Assembly: GCF_000264315.1 (NCBI RefSeq)
Contig: NZ_AJXU01000028.1
Span: 124,001-188,000, forward strand
Length of the DNA stretch: 64,000 nucleotides
Direction of reading: 5' to 3'
DNA from: Rhodanobacter fulvus Jip2
GTDB lineage: Bacteria > Pseudomonadota > Gammaproteobacteria > Xanthomonadales > Rhodanobacteraceae
Shown: one piece after another, positions 8,596-16,928 of the stretch
Numbering within the stretch: the first letter of the stretch is position 1
How the letters are laid out: each line of letters starts with the position of its first letter
Notes under the pieces: generated by a model
Databases searched by the model: none
The model's input: the letters and a program-made list of their open reading frames with translations, nothing else
Told to the model about the DNA's origin: nothing
Made by a program: the position numbers and the translations under genes

Positions 8596-9965
8596 GCAGA
8601 CAGTCGATCGTGTTTCGAGTTGGCGTGGACGACGCCGGCCCGATGCTCCACCGGCTCAGTGGTGCCCATGCCACCGAGATTGCATTCGGGGGCTTCGATG
8701 AAATCGACCATCAGCTCGGAGATATTCTGACCAAGCTGGAAGATCTCGGACTGCAGCCGTCGGAGCGCGCGCTGGACCTGGCGCTGCTGGCTGCTGCGGT
8801 TACGGCCGCCGATACCCGAGTGGAGCGGGGGGTGGACGGGCAGGATGGGTGGACCCGTGAGCTGGAACTTTGCCTGCCGGTACGCGAGCATGAAGTTTGG
8901 GTCGGCCTGACGCCACTACTTGAACGAACCCTCAATTTTCTCACCGGTGATCGCTGGACGCTGGCTTTCAGGCCACGGGTTGGATCGGCGGCCACGATCC
9001 TGGAACCCATCACCCAAACGCTTGCGGACAAGCCGAAATCGGTGTGTCTGTTTTCAGGGGGCCTGGACAGCTTCATTGGCGCTGTAGATCTATTGGCGCG
9101 GGAGGAGCGCGTCCTGTTGGTGAGCCACTACTGGGATGGGATCACGAGCAAATACCAGGACACCTGCCTGGCTGCACTCCATGAACGCTATGCTGAGGTC
9201 CCCTTCTATTCGGTCAGGGCCCGGGTAGGATTTGCGACCGGCACTGTAGATGGGTCGAAGGGCGAAAACACGTTGAGGGGACGCTCTTTTCTGTTCTTCG
9301 CCTTGGCGGCCTTAGCTGCCGATGCCATCGGTGGGATAGTGAACATCCATGTCCCGGAGAACGGGCTGATATCCTTGAATGTGCCGCTCGATCCTCTCCG
9401 CCTAGGTTCGCTCAGCACCCGCACTACGCATCCGTATTACATGGCGCGTTTCAACGAGCTTTTGGAGGCGCTCGGGTTGGGCGGCCGACTGCACAACGCT
9501 TATCGCCACATGACTAAGGGTGAGATGGTCGAGGAATGCGCCGACCCCGAGTTCTTAGCGGAGCATGCGGGCAATACCATTTCCTGCTCCTCACCCAACA
9601 AGGCGCGATTCTCTCAGGACGAGGAGCGTCGTCAGCCCAAGAACTGCGGCTACTGTGTGCCGTGCCTTATTCGACGCGCTGCACTAGAGCACGGGCTCGG
9701 CAAGGACGATACCGACTACCAGCTGGTCGACCTGGAGGCGAGCGTGTTGGATAGCAGGAGTGCCGAGGGAGAGCATGTTCGCTCCTTCCAGCTCGCCATT
9801 TCGCGGCTGCGAAGCCATCCTGGTAGGGCGAAGTTCGACATACACAAACCCGGTCCCTTGATAGACTTCCCGCAGGATTGGGCTGAGTATGAAGCCGTAT
9901 ACCGAGATGGGCTTGAGGAAGTGGCCCGTCTGCTTGAGAACGTCGAGGCCAAACCTTCGGACTGA
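8592..9965 (+). CDS. qatC: QatC, QueC-like PP-loop protein of the Qat system
   Basis: A 457-aa protein related to QueC, the preQ0 synthase of 7-deazaguanine metabolism. The PP-loop ATP site is visible as LFSGGLDSFIGA at about 153-164. A zinc-binding cluster NCGYCVPCLIRR lies near 353-364. It is about twice as long as QueC because of an extra N-terminal part (1-140). In Qat it is required for defence; a base- or protein-modifying role is plausible but unproven. It overlaps both neighbours (ATGA with qatB, TGATG with qatD), which indicates tight translational coupling. Confidence 0.92.
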   Translation: MSRQSIVFRVGVDDAGPMLHRLSGAHATEIAFGGFDEIDHQLGDILTKLEDLGLQPSERALDLALLAAAVTAADTRVERGVDGQDGWTRELELCLPVREHEVWVGLTPLLERTLNFLTGDRWTLAFRPRVGSAATILEPITQTLADKPKSVCLFSGGLDSFIGAVDLLAREERVLLVSHYWDGITSKYQDTCLAALHERYAEVPFYSVRARVGFATGTVDGSKGENTLRGRSFLFFALAALAADAIGGIVNIHVPENGLISLNVPLDPLRLGSLSTRTTHPYYMARFNELLEALGLGGRLHNAYRHMTKGEMVEECADPEFLAEHAGNTISCSSPNKARFSQDEERRQPKNCGYCVPCLIRRAALEHGLGKDDTDYQLVDLEASVLDSRSAEGEHVRSFQLAISRLRSHPGRAKFDIHKPGPLIDFPQDWAEYEAVYRDGLEEVARLLENVEAKPSD

Positions 9966-10774
9966 TGAGCGCTGCCGCATCGCCAAGCTGGGTCGACTTC
10001 CATTGTCACTTGGATCTGTATCGAGACCATCAGAGCCTCATACGCGAGTGCGATGCGGAGAAGATCGCAACCTTGGGGGTAACCACAACCCCCAAGGCGT
10101 TTGCGCGCAACACCGAAATGGCTGCCGGATATCCCTATACCTTGGTCGGGCTGGGATTGCACCCACAGCTAGTTGCTGAGCGCTCGGACGAGCTGCCACT
10201 GTTCGAGAAGCTCCTACCCAAGACGAAGTATGTGGGCGAAATAGGCCTAGACGCGGGCTCGCGCTTCTATGCCAGCTTCGATGAGCAGCGCCGTGTCTTC
10301 GCCAGGATCCTCCGAGCATGCGACGAGCAGGGTGGAAAGATTCTCAGCATCCATAGCGTTAGGGCAGTTTCCAAGGTACTCAAGGAGCTCGAGAGTCATC
10401 TTCCCAAAAGGAATTGCGTACCGGTGCTGCACTGGTTCACGGGGACGAAATCGGAGGCTGCCAGAGCAGTGGAGCTCGGCTGCTATTTCTCTGTGAACGT
10501 AGAAATGATTGCCAACGAGAAGACGCACGCTTTGCTGCGGAGCATTCCGATGGAACGGTTGCTGACAGAGACGGATGGGCCATTCGTCAGCTTCTTGGAC
10601 CGTCCCGTGCGGCCAACAGACATCCCAACCACCGTAGCTCTATTGGCAAAGCTCCGGGGCATAGATCCGCTGGTCATTGCCAATCAGATAACCTGCAATC
10701 TAGCGTCAATGTATTATCTGCCGACCACCGCACCACCCGAGAGGCAGTTGCGATTGTTTAAGTCCAACTCATAG
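9965..10774 (+). CDS. qatD: QatD, TatD-like metal-dependent nuclease of the Qat system
   Basis: TatD-family TIM-barrel hydrolase of 269 aa, the usual length. Metal ligands are visible: DFHCHLD (about 12-18), the GEIGLD glutamate (about 92), SIHS (about 125), LHWFTG (about 148) and TETDGP (about 200). It is the last gene of qatABCD. A short hairpin (AGCCCA/TGGGCT, 10773-10798) follows the stop. It converges with the tnpS remnant that begins 166 bp downstream. Confidence 0.93.
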   Translation: MSAAASPSWVDFHCHLDLYRDHQSLIRECDAEKIATLGVTTTPKAFARNTEMAAGYPYTLVGLGLHPQLVAERSDELPLFEKLLPKTKYVGEIGLDAGSRFYASFDEQRRVFARILRACDEQGGKILSIHSVRAVSKVLKELESHLPKRNCVPVLHWFTGTKSEAARAVELGCYFSVNVEMIANEKTHALLRSIPMERLLTETDGPFVSFLDRPVRPTDIPTTVALLAKLRGIDPLVIANQITCNLASMYYLPTTAPPERQLRLFKSNS

Positions 10775-10940
10775 CCCATGGCGGGTGGTACGTGGGCTGA
10801 TGACTTGATGCGCTCAACCTCCACGTGAGAGCAAGCAGTACGTGTGCAAGCGCGACTTCCTCAGGTCGAGGTGCACAGAACATCGAATAGCTAAAAGTTG
10901 AAGAGTAGATTCCCTCGGGGAACACGCCGCTAATGATTCA

Positions 10941-11183
10941 CTACTTTAGTAGGCGCGCTGCTGGATTGTCCTCGGCTGCGCCTGCTTGGAAGTAACCGAT
11001 CACGCTCGTTACGGAGCGATGCTCAGTCATGGCCATCACTGCCGGCAGCGGCACGCCTTGTCTCCCGGCCTCAGTGACAAACCCTGACCGCAGGCTGTGT
11101 GCTCCAAAATCCCCCTCCAGCCCCGCCAAGGCGGCTCGCCGTTTGACGATCGTCGCCACCGAGCCCGGGAGCAGGGCAGGGCC
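10941..11183 (-). pseudogene. 3' part of a tyrosine recombinase (tnpS-like) split by the Tn3-family transposon
   Basis: Encodes the C-terminal 80 residues of a tyrosine recombinase: HSLRSGF (catalytic HxxR), EHRS (catalytic His) and VIGYF (nucleophile Tyr). The matching N-terminal 279 codons are 39.5 kb away at 50724-51560 on the same strand. Removing the intervening element and one copy of the target duplication rejoins the frame exactly as ...KDRV-GPALLP.... The restored protein would be 359 aa, normal for TnpS of Tn4651-type transposons. The reading frame upstream of 11184 on this strand is only transposon end sequence. Confidence 0.9.
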
Positions 11184-11188
11184 AACCC
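11184..11188. repeat. Target-site duplication, left copy (AACCC)
   Basis: Five bases identical to 50724-50728. They directly flank the terminal inverted repeats of the 39.5-kb transposon; 5 bp is the standard Tn3-family duplication. Confidence 0.88.
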
Positions 11189-11235
11189 GAGGTATGGCCG
11201 GGATTCTGGAAATTTTCGCAGAAACACAGCTAAGT
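11189..11235 (+). repeat. Left terminal inverted repeat of the transposon
   Basis: Begins GAGGTATGGCCGGG and ends GCTAAGT. Compared with the right end, positions 1-5, 8-35 and 43-47 are identical (38 of 47). The 28-bp perfect block includes AAATTTTCGCAGAA. A length near 46-47 bp fits Tn4651-like elements better than the 38 bp of classical Tn3. Confidence 0.88.
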
Positions 11236-11383
11236 AACTGTTTTGAAGCGGATATAGAGGAAATAATTTGCACCTGTAATGCGCTCGCCACGATTGATCA
11301 CCTGGACGATGGCCTCGGACGACCTGATGAGGTGACGACGAGCAAGTCGTCTGGCACCGGCTGATCCACGGTCGGACCCAGAC

Positions 11384-11430
11384 GAGGCTTGGCCGAGTTT
11401 TCTGCGAAAACGCTCACGTAGCGTCTAAGA
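11384..11430 (+). repeat. Second, diverged terminal-repeat-like sequence inside the left end
   Basis: Starts GAGGCTTGGCCGAG and carries TAAG at positions 43-46. It therefore keeps GAGG, GGCCG (8-12) and TAAG in the same register as the 47-bp ends, although the middle differs. It has the same orientation as the left end, 195 bp further in. It may be the end of an older or related transposon; no partner end was found. Confidence 0.45.
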
Positions 11431-11446
11431 TTATGTTTTCATTGAA

Positions 11447-11464
11447 TTAGCTGAACTCAGCTAA
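11447..11464. repeat. Perfect inverted repeat TTAGCTGA-AC-TCAGCTAA
   Basis: Eight-bp perfect arms with a 2-nt centre, in an AT-rich patch (about 11425-11475) of otherwise GC-rich DNA. It lies between the transposon end and tnpT. The rest of 11236-11623 contains no gene. It could be an operator or an end-binding site for TnpA/TnpT. Confidence 0.4.
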
Positions 11465-11623
11465 AATTAGTAACATCGAAGAATTGCTGCTAATCGCGGC
11501 TGCACATCGAAATCGCCGAACATGCTGTCACCCGATCAACATGGCGATGTGGGTTACGGAACCCGCGGCTTACGCTGAACAACTCCCGGAGCGCTGAAGC
11601 CGCGCCTTGATAAAGTCTCCTCG

Positions 11624-12628
11624 TCACTGTCCCTTGGCGCTCTTCTTGGAGTCCATATGTCTCTTTCGCTCGGCAGGTTTGCGCGTATCGCCGGTACCTT
11701 TCTTTGTACCCGGTGGCTTGGCAGCCAGCAACTGCAAGGCCAGTTCCATCCCGTCGATTTGCCCGCGATTTGACTGCACCTGATGCGTCAAGGTCTGCCG
11801 TTCGGTCGTGAGGGCTTCGATCTGTGCGCGTTGTTGTTCGAGCTTTTGAAGCTGTTCGCGGTGGCGCAAACGCAATTCGGTAAGCTCCGTTTGCTGCTCC
11901 TCATGCCGCCGCTGAGCCTTGGCCAGCGCTCTTTCGGCGTGGCGTTGTCCTTCGCGTGCTTCATCGATCTGCCGGAGCATGTGGTCCTGTGCCGCTTCTA
12001 GTCGCTGGGTAGCGGTGCTGAGTTCGGTCTGAAAGGCTAAGTCACGCTCGGCAAGACGAGCCTGAAATTCGTTGGTCTGCTTCTCTTGGACCGCTCCCGC
12101 CACTTCCTGTTGGCGCATGGACTCGGTACGCAGGCTGGTGATTTCATGCTGCAACGCGTGGACCTGGCCAAGTGCATCATTTTTGGTGGCACTCTCACTG
12201 ACCAGCTGCTGCTGCAGTTCGGCCAGCTGCTCGCCGAGCTGTGCCACCTGCTGCGCTTGCTTCTGTCCGTCGACGATCGCGGCATCGCGCGATGCTGTTG
12301 CTTCCTCGCGCTCTACGCGGATTGAGCTCAGCTCGCCTTCCAATGCCTCTCGCTGTTCGGCAAAGGTCCGCTCCCCCTGTTCCACGGCAGCAACCCATAA
12401 CGAGCGCATGACATCGGCCACTGCCGGTGGCAAGTCGGCACCGAGCGCGTCGACCTTCGTTCGCTCGTTCTTCCACAACTTCAACTCATCATTGATGGTG
12501 GTTCGACTGCCCTGCTGGATGACGGCATAGATCTGGTCGACGGTGATTTCGTGCGGCCGTTTCGCGCTGGCAACGAGCTGGGCGGCGGCTTCACGGGTAC
12601 GTTGACGGGTATCGCTGACACGGCTCAT
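11624..12628 (-). CDS. KfrA-like DNA-binding coiled-coil protein, TnpT-like
   Basis: A 334-aa protein with an N-terminal KfrA-type DNA-binding domain (about 1-70; ITVDQIYAVIQQGSRTTINDELKLW). A very long coiled coil follows (about 90-310, rich in Gln, Glu, Ala, Arg), then a basic tail. It has the same architecture as the protein at 51666-52610 and lies head-to-head with a tyrosine recombinase, matching tnpT beside tnpS in Tn4651. There TnpT assists cointegrate resolution by TnpS. The equivalence is inferred from architecture and synteny. Confidence 0.78.
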   Translation of the reverse strand: MSRVSDTRQRTREAAAQLVASAKRPHEITVDQIYAVIQQGSRTTINDELKLWKNERTKVDALGADLPPAVADVMRSLWVAAVEQGERTFAEQREALEGELSSIRVEREEATASRDAAIVDGQKQAQQVAQLGEQLAELQQQLVSESATKNDALGQVHALQHEITSLRTESMRQQEVAGAVQEKQTNEFQARLAERDLAFQTELSTATQRLEAAQDHMLRQIDEAREGQRHAERALAKAQRRHEEQQTELTELRLRHREQLQKLEQQRAQIEALTTERQTLTHQVQSNRGQIDGMELALQLLAAKPPGTKKGTGDTRKPAERKRHMDSKKSAKGQ

Positions 12629-12795
12629 GGGTAGTTCCAGTCGCTCAGAGGGTCAATTTCGAAGATAAGAGCTGTGTATATCATAGTATTACGTTATATA
12701 TGTAACGATTAATCCAGGAAATTTACGATAACTCCTATAATCGAAAGTCTTTTGACGATACCCTGCGTTTTCCGTGGCGTCTGACATGGGAAAGC
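12629..12795. promoter_or_regulatory. Divergent promoter and candidate resolution site between tnpT-like and tnpS-like genes
   Basis: This AT-rich gap lies between two head-to-head genes, where Tn4651-type elements keep their cointegrate resolution site. It contains an imperfect palindrome CGTTATATATGTAACG at 12692-12707 (5-bp perfect arms, 14 of 16 symmetric). It lacks an obvious 12-7-12 core like that at 51593-51623, so the exact crossover site is not assigned. Confidence 0.45.
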
Positions 12796-13944
12796 ATGAC
12801 TGAGCAGATAGTGAGTCTTTTGGTGCTGCCCCAAGCCCTGCCTCCCGCCCTGTCCGGGTGCGTCGGCACCAATCGCGCACCGGCCAGCGTGGCGCGGCAG
12901 ATTGAGGCCAATGATGACGTGGCGGCGATTGGGCTGTGGCTGGCGGAATATCACGACTCGCCGCATACGTTTCGCAGCTACCGCAAAGAGGCCGAGCGGC
13001 TGTTGCTCTGGGCGACGCAGGTAAGGGGCAAGCCAGTGTCCAGCCTCACGCGGGAGGACGTGATCGCCTACGAAGCCTTCCTCGCGCATCCGCCTGCTAC
13101 CTGGTGCGACGACGGCCTAGCTCGTCGTGGTGAGCATAGGCGACTCCTCGTCGGTCCGTTGGCCGAGCGCAGCCGCCGCCAAGCCTTGGGCATTCTTGCG
13201 GGATTGTTCAATTACCTCGTGCGCGCCGGTTATCTCGCGGGCAGTCCGTTTGTACTGCAACGACGACGAGCACGCCGCGGCACCCGACGCACGATTGAAC
13301 GCTACCTCGATCGTGCGCTTTGGGAGGATGTACTCCGTGTCGTCGACAGTTGGCCACAGCACACGGCGCGGGAGAGGCAGCGCTACGAACGCGTCCGCTG
13401 GGTGCTTCGTTTTCTCTATGAGACCGCACTGCGGGCCGCCGAAGCGGCGGCCACCGATGAAAATGATTTCCACCATATCCGTGGCCGGTGGTGGCTGCAC
13501 ACCGTGGGCAAAGGTGGCGTCGAGGGCACGATCCCACTGAGCGATGGTCTCATGGAGGATTTCGCACGCTATCGGCGCTTTTATGGGCTATCCGCGGTAC
13601 CTGCGGTGGACGGCAACGCATCGGCCATTCTGGGTATCGCCGGACGGTCTTCTCCGCTGACACCCACGGCGGTCTACCAGATCGTCAAGGACGCCTTCCG
13701 ACGCGTGGCCAATACCTTGCAAGAGGAGAACGGTGCCAAAGCCGCGCGAGTACGGCGAGCCTCGACGCATTGGCTGCGGCATACGGCAGCCACGCATCAG
13801 GCCGAGGATGGCACCCCGATCCACCACATCCAGCAGAACCTGCGGCACAGTTCCATTGGCACCACTTCGATCTACATCCATGCGGAAGAAGACGCACGCC
13901 ATGCCAGCACCACGAAAACACCCATCGTGACATCCGTTCCCTAA
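12796..13944 (+). CDS. Tyrosine recombinase, TnpS-like cointegrate resolvase or integrase
   Basis: Site-specific tyrosine recombinase of 382 aa. An N-terminal SAM-like core-binding domain (about 45-165; SPHTFRSYRKEAERLLLW) is followed by a catalytic domain. R213 (YETALR), a VGKGG beta-hairpin, H325-R328 (HWLR), H351 (LRHSS) and Y360 (IYIHAE) are all present, with the expected 9-residue His-Tyr spacing. It faces the KfrA-like gene head-to-head near the transposon's left end, so cointegrate resolution is the likely role. It is only distantly similar to the split recombinase of the surrounding element. A small gene follows 11 bp downstream. Confidence 0.85.
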   Translation: MTEQIVSLLVLPQALPPALSGCVGTNRAPASVARQIEANDDVAAIGLWLAEYHDSPHTFRSYRKEAERLLLWATQVRGKPVSSLTREDVIAYEAFLAHPPATWCDDGLARRGEHRRLLVGPLAERSRRQALGILAGLFNYLVRAGYLAGSPFVLQRRRARRGTRRTIERYLDRALWEDVLRVVDSWPQHTARERQRYERVRWVLRFLYETALRAAEAAATDENDFHHIRGRWWLHTVGKGGVEGTIPLSDGLMEDFARYRRFYGLSAVPAVDGNASAILGIAGRSSPLTPTAVYQIVKDAFRRVANTLQEENGAKAARVRRASTHWLRHTAATHQAEDGTPIHHIQQNLRHSSIGTTSIYIHAEEDARHASTTKTPIVTSVP

Positions 13945-13955
13945 GGAGACGTGCC

Positions 13956-14264
13956 ATGACTGACCATGACGATCGCTTCGGCATGCCGGAAAGCGCGTTC
14001 AAGGCCGCCCGGGAAAGCCATGGCTTGGATAGTCCTGTTTTCCGTGCGGGCATGTATGTCCCGACACGGTATGAGGTGGCAACTCTATCGCCGGCCAAGC
14101 TTCTTCCGATCGTGGTCGACTGGATGTGGGAAAGCCCGTCGGAGTTGATTCCCAATAACGAACAAATTTCGGAGCTGCGCGCCATACTTCTGAGCCGCCC
14201 TGATACCGCCAAAGCCGAAGTGCGCGAACTCATCGTGGCCTGTGAGGATTATTTGAAGGTATAG
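13956..14264 (+). CDS. Small conserved protein, paralogue of the gene at 3701-4015
   Basis: 102 aa, start ATG 13956 with a clear AAGGAG 7 nt upstream; 11 bp after the recombinase stop, so probably co-transcribed. It shares the DRFGMP-SAF, RAGM-VP, DWMWESPSELIP-NEQI and CE-YL blocks with the 3701-4015 product. No known domain, signal or membrane segment is visible. The tight linkage to a recombinase here suggests a role in, or hitch-hiking with, the transposon's own functions. Confidence 0.8.
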   Translation: MTDHDDRFGMPESAFKAARESHGLDSPVFRAGMYVPTRYEVATLSPAKLLPIVVDWMWESPSELIPNNEQISELRAILLSRPDTAKAEVRELIVACEDYLKV

Positions 14265-14304
14265 AGCGGTCCCTACAGGGCGACCCTTTCAAGCCGCACA
14301 AAGG

Positions 14305-14679
14305 TTAGGGCGCCTTTCGGCGTCGCCGGGCTATCAGCGTGGAGTTCGGGGATGCGGTTTGGCAGGAGGCCGCCGTCACGTCACACACGTCCTCGCTTTG
14401 ACTACAGCAATGATCCGTCAGATAACCGATCAGGTCGTTCATGGCCTCGATCACCGGGGCGTAGTAGATGAAGCGCCCACTCTGTTGGCTGGTCACAAGA
14501 CCGGCATGCGACAGCTCCTTCAGATGAAACGAAAGCGTGGCATTGGCCAGCCCCAGCTTCTCCGCAATCGCGCTGGCGGCCAGACCGTCGGGGGCGTGCT
14601 CAATCAGTAGCCGATAGACCGCCAAACGCGACTCCTGAGCGAGCGCGGAGAGGATCGTGAGGGCTTGTTTGGTCTGCAT
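14305..14679 (-). CDS. arsR: ArsR-family arsenite-responsive repressor
   Basis: Winged-helix ArsR/SmtB repressor, 124 aa from ATG 14679; a longer frame from 14793 would overlap arsC and is not preferred. The recognition helix region is LANATLSFHLKELSHAGLV (44-62) and the wing is SGRFIYY (67-73). It lacks the classic ELCVCDL motif in the recognition region. Instead it has C91, C92 and C99 near the end of the winged-helix domain, similar in placement to the Cys95/Cys96/Cys102 trio of the Acidithiobacillus-type ArsR. It is the last gene of the leftward arsC-acr3-arsC-arsR run and probably represses the divergent promoter at 16856-16928. Confidence 0.9.
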   Translation of the reverse strand: MQTKQALTILSALAQESRLAVYRLLIEHAPDGLAASAIAEKLGLANATLSFHLKELSHAGLVTSQQSGRFIYYAPVIEAMNDLIGYLTDHCCSQSEDVCDVTAASCQTASPNSTLIARRRRKAP

Positions 14680-14752
14680 GGTGCGGGTAGCTGTCCCAAA
14701 ACGATGTGAGGTGATCTTCGCGGGCAGTGTAATGCTTGCGCTCATCACGGGA

Positions 14753-15265
14753 TCAGCCGGCCGTGTCGTCGCTGGGTGCCTTTCCAATCGCATCGAGCCG
14801 ACTTGATAGCGCGAGCCGATCCAGGGTCGTCACGTTCAAGTTGAGCAGCAAGCTGATCCGTTGCTGCAGAAGATTCCTGGCCAGCACGAAGGCTTTGTAA
14901 ACGGTGGCCTCATCACCCTGTGCCTTGGCCGGATCAGGGATGTCCCAATGTGCGGTAATCGGCGCGCCCGGCCATGCTGGGCAAACCTCGTCGGCCACCT
15001 GATCGCACACGGTGATCACGAAATCCATCACAGGAGCCCCCGGTGTCGTGAACTCCGCCCAGCTCTTGCTGCGCAACCCGTCAATGGGAAGGTCCACGGC
15101 TTTGAGCACGTCCAGTGCCTGGGGGTAGATGAAGCCCTTGGGCTGGCTTCCGGCGCTGTAACCGCGAAAGCGGCCGCGGCCGAAATGATGGACGGTCGCC
15201 TCGGCCAGAATGCTGCGCGCCGAGTTGCCGGTGCACACGAACAACACGTTGTAGTGACCTTGCAT
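14753..15265 (-). CDS. arsC: Arsenate reductase, LMW-phosphatase fold (first copy)
   Basis: Cytosolic As(V)-to-As(III) reductase of the low-molecular-weight protein tyrosine phosphatase family. The start at 15265 is supported by a GGAG 7 nt upstream; the product is 170 aa, longer than the usual 130-140 because of a C-terminal extension. C11 starts the P-loop (CTGNSAR, Cx5R). C87 and C95 match the resolving cysteines of thioredoxin-coupled ArsC. A second gene of the same family is two genes upstream, and a third arsenate reductase of another fold is at 17711. It lies 13 bp downstream of acr3. Confidence 0.9.
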   Translation of the reverse strand: MQGHYNVLFVCTGNSARSILAEATVHHFGRGRFRGYSAGSQPKGFIYPQALDVLKAVDLPIDGLRSKSWAEFTTPGAPVMDFVITVCDQVADEVCPAWPGAPITAHWDIPDPAKAQGDEATVYKAFVLARNLLQQRISLLLNLNVTTLDRLALSSRLDAIGKAPSDDTAG

Positions 15266-15278
15266 GAGAATGCTCCGA

Positions 15279-16367
15279 TCAAGCCTGTGGTGATTCATAC
15301 CAACGCTTGCTGCCGTTGACGATGCGAACGACGGACAACATCACCGGCACTTCGATCAGGACGCCGACCACGGTGGCCAGTGCGGCGCCGGAGTGCACGC
15401 CGAACAGACCCACCGCGGTGGCGACGGCCAGCTCGAAGAAGTTGCTGGCACCGATCAGCGCTGAGGGCCCGGCCACGCAATGGGGCACCCCGAATCGGCG
15501 GTTGAGCAAGTAAGCCAGTCCGGAATTGAAATACACCTGGATCAGGATCGGCACGGCCAGCATGGCGATCACCAACGGTTGGGCAAGGATCTGCTGGCCC
15601 TGAAAACCGAACAGCAGAACAAGGGTGGCCAGCAGCGCAAACAGCGAGGCCGGGCCCAGGCGCTGGAGCAGTTTCTGCAACCGCGCCTCGCCACCCCGGG
15701 AAAGTACCCAGCGGCGAAGGGCGATGCTGATGACTACCGGCACCACGATGTAGAGCAACACCGACAACAGCAGCGTGTTCCACGGCACCGTGATCGAAGA
15801 AATGCCCAGCAGCAGTGCGACGATGGGTGCGAACGCCACCACCATGATGGCGTCGTTCAAGGCGACCTGACTCAGTGTGAAATTCGGCTCGCCGTTGCAC
15901 AGGTTGCTCCAGACGAACACCATCGCCGTGCACGGTGCTGCCGCCAGCAGGATCAGGCCGGCAATGTAGGAGTCGAGCTGTGCGGCAGGCAGGTAGCCGG
16001 CGAAGACATGGCGGATGAATATCCATCCCAGCAGCGCCATCGAGAACGGTTTCACCGCCCAGTTGATGAAGAGCGTGACACCGATACCTTTCCATTGACG
16101 GCGCACGCCGCCGAGCGCGCTGAAGTCGATCTTCAACAGCATCGGGATGATCATCAGCCAGATGAGGATGGCTACGGGAAGATTGACCTGGGCGACCTGC
16201 ATGTTCCCAAGGGATTCAAAGGTGTCAGGCAACCAGTGGCCCAAGATCGTGCCCACCACGATGCACAGCAAGACCCAGACCGTGAGGTAGCGCTCGAAGA
16301 AGCCGATTCGGGTGTCACTGGCCGCATCCGGATCGTCGCCGACCGCGTCGGCAGACAACGGGCTCAT
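15279..16367 (-). CDS. acr3: ACR3-family arsenite efflux permease
   Basis: Inner-membrane arsenite exporter of the bile/arsenite/riboflavin transporter superfamily. 362 aa from ATG 16367, with about ten hydrophobic segments. The conserved ACR3 block APCTAMVFVWSNLCNGEPN is present, including its essential cysteine. The stop of the upstream arsC overlaps this start (ATGA), so the pair is translationally coupled. It removes the As(III) made by the ArsC enzymes. Confidence 0.94.
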   Translation of the reverse strand: MSPLSADAVGDDPDAASDTRIGFFERYLTVWVLLCIVVGTILGHWLPDTFESLGNMQVAQVNLPVAILIWLMIIPMLLKIDFSALGGVRRQWKGIGVTLFINWAVKPFSMALLGWIFIRHVFAGYLPAAQLDSYIAGLILLAAAPCTAMVFVWSNLCNGEPNFTLSQVALNDAIMVVAFAPIVALLLGISSITVPWNTLLLSVLLYIVVPVVISIALRRWVLSRGGEARLQKLLQRLGPASLFALLATLVLLFGFQGQQILAQPLVIAMLAVPILIQVYFNSGLAYLLNRRFGVPHCVAGPSALIGASNFFELAVATAVGLFGVHSGAALATVVGVLIEVPVMLSVVRIVNGSKRWYESPQA

Positions 16368-16855
16368 GCGTGTTCCTCTCCGTCGTCGGTGATGGTGCCG
16401 ATGTGATCCAGCGCTTGCTTCAACGCGTCCCGGCTCATCGTTTCCACCGGCAGATTCAGCAGCGCGGTGACTCGGTACAGAACGAGCGCGTGGGCCACGC
16501 GGAAGGCCTCTTGGGCTGCCGCCGGATCGGGCTGGCCCCAGTGGGCCTTCACGAAATCGCCGAACAGCACTGGGCACGTCTCGTTGGCGGCGTTGTCACA
16601 GACCGTGATCACGATGTCCAGCGGCGGCGCACCTTCTCCCGTGAAGCGATCCCAGGACTTGCTGCTGAGACCATCAGTGGGGATGCCGACAGCCTTGAGC
16701 TCTTCGATCGCATAGGGATTGACGCGGCCGTTCGGTCGGCTGCCGGCGCTGAAGGCTTCGAAACGGCCCTTGCCCAGATGGTTGAGGGTCGCTTCGGACA
16801 GGATGCTGCGAGCGGAATTGCCGGTGCAAATGAATAGAACGCGACACGGGTTCAT
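16364..16855 (-). CDS. arsC: Arsenate reductase, LMW-phosphatase fold (second copy)
   Basis: 163-aa paralogue of the 14753-15265 product. It carries the C10 P-loop (CTGNSAR) and C86 and C94 as resolving cysteines, so both copies appear catalytically complete. It is the first gene of the leftward ars operon and starts 73 bp from divergent arsH. Sequence divergence between the two copies suggests separate acquisition rather than a recent duplication. Confidence 0.92.
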   Translation of the reverse strand: MNPCRVLFICTGNSARSILSEATLNHLGKGRFEAFSAGSRPNGRVNPYAIEELKAVGIPTDGLSSKSWDRFTGEGAPPLDIVITVCDNAANETCPVLFGDFVKAHWGQPDPAAAQEAFRVAHALVLYRVTALLNLPVETMSRDALKQALDHIGTITDDGEEHA

Positions 16856-16872
16856 ACGTTGGTCTCGGATTG

Positions 16873-16900
16873 GATTCTATATTTCCATAATGATAGAATC
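16873..16900. promoter_or_regulatory. Candidate ArsR operator between arsC and arsH
   Basis: A perfect inverted repeat GATTCTAT-12 nt-ATAGAATC lies in the 73-bp gap between divergent arsC (leftward) and arsH (rightward). It is AT-rich amid GC-rich DNA and of the size expected for a dimeric ArsR. Its position would let one repressor control both operons. Confidence 0.65.
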
Positions 16901-16928
16901 ATCAAATCAAAGCAACAGGAATATCTTC

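Noticed and set aside
16367-16577. Longer frame extending acr3 upstream by 70 residues
   Set aside because: The extra part is Arg/Gly-rich antisense-like sequence inside arsC; ATG 16367 overlaps the arsC stop in the usual ATGA fashion.
16719-16928. Longer frame extending arsH upstream by 70 codons
   Set aside because: It overlaps divergent arsC and the operator region, and the conserved ArsH start pattern plus AGGA supports ATG 16929.
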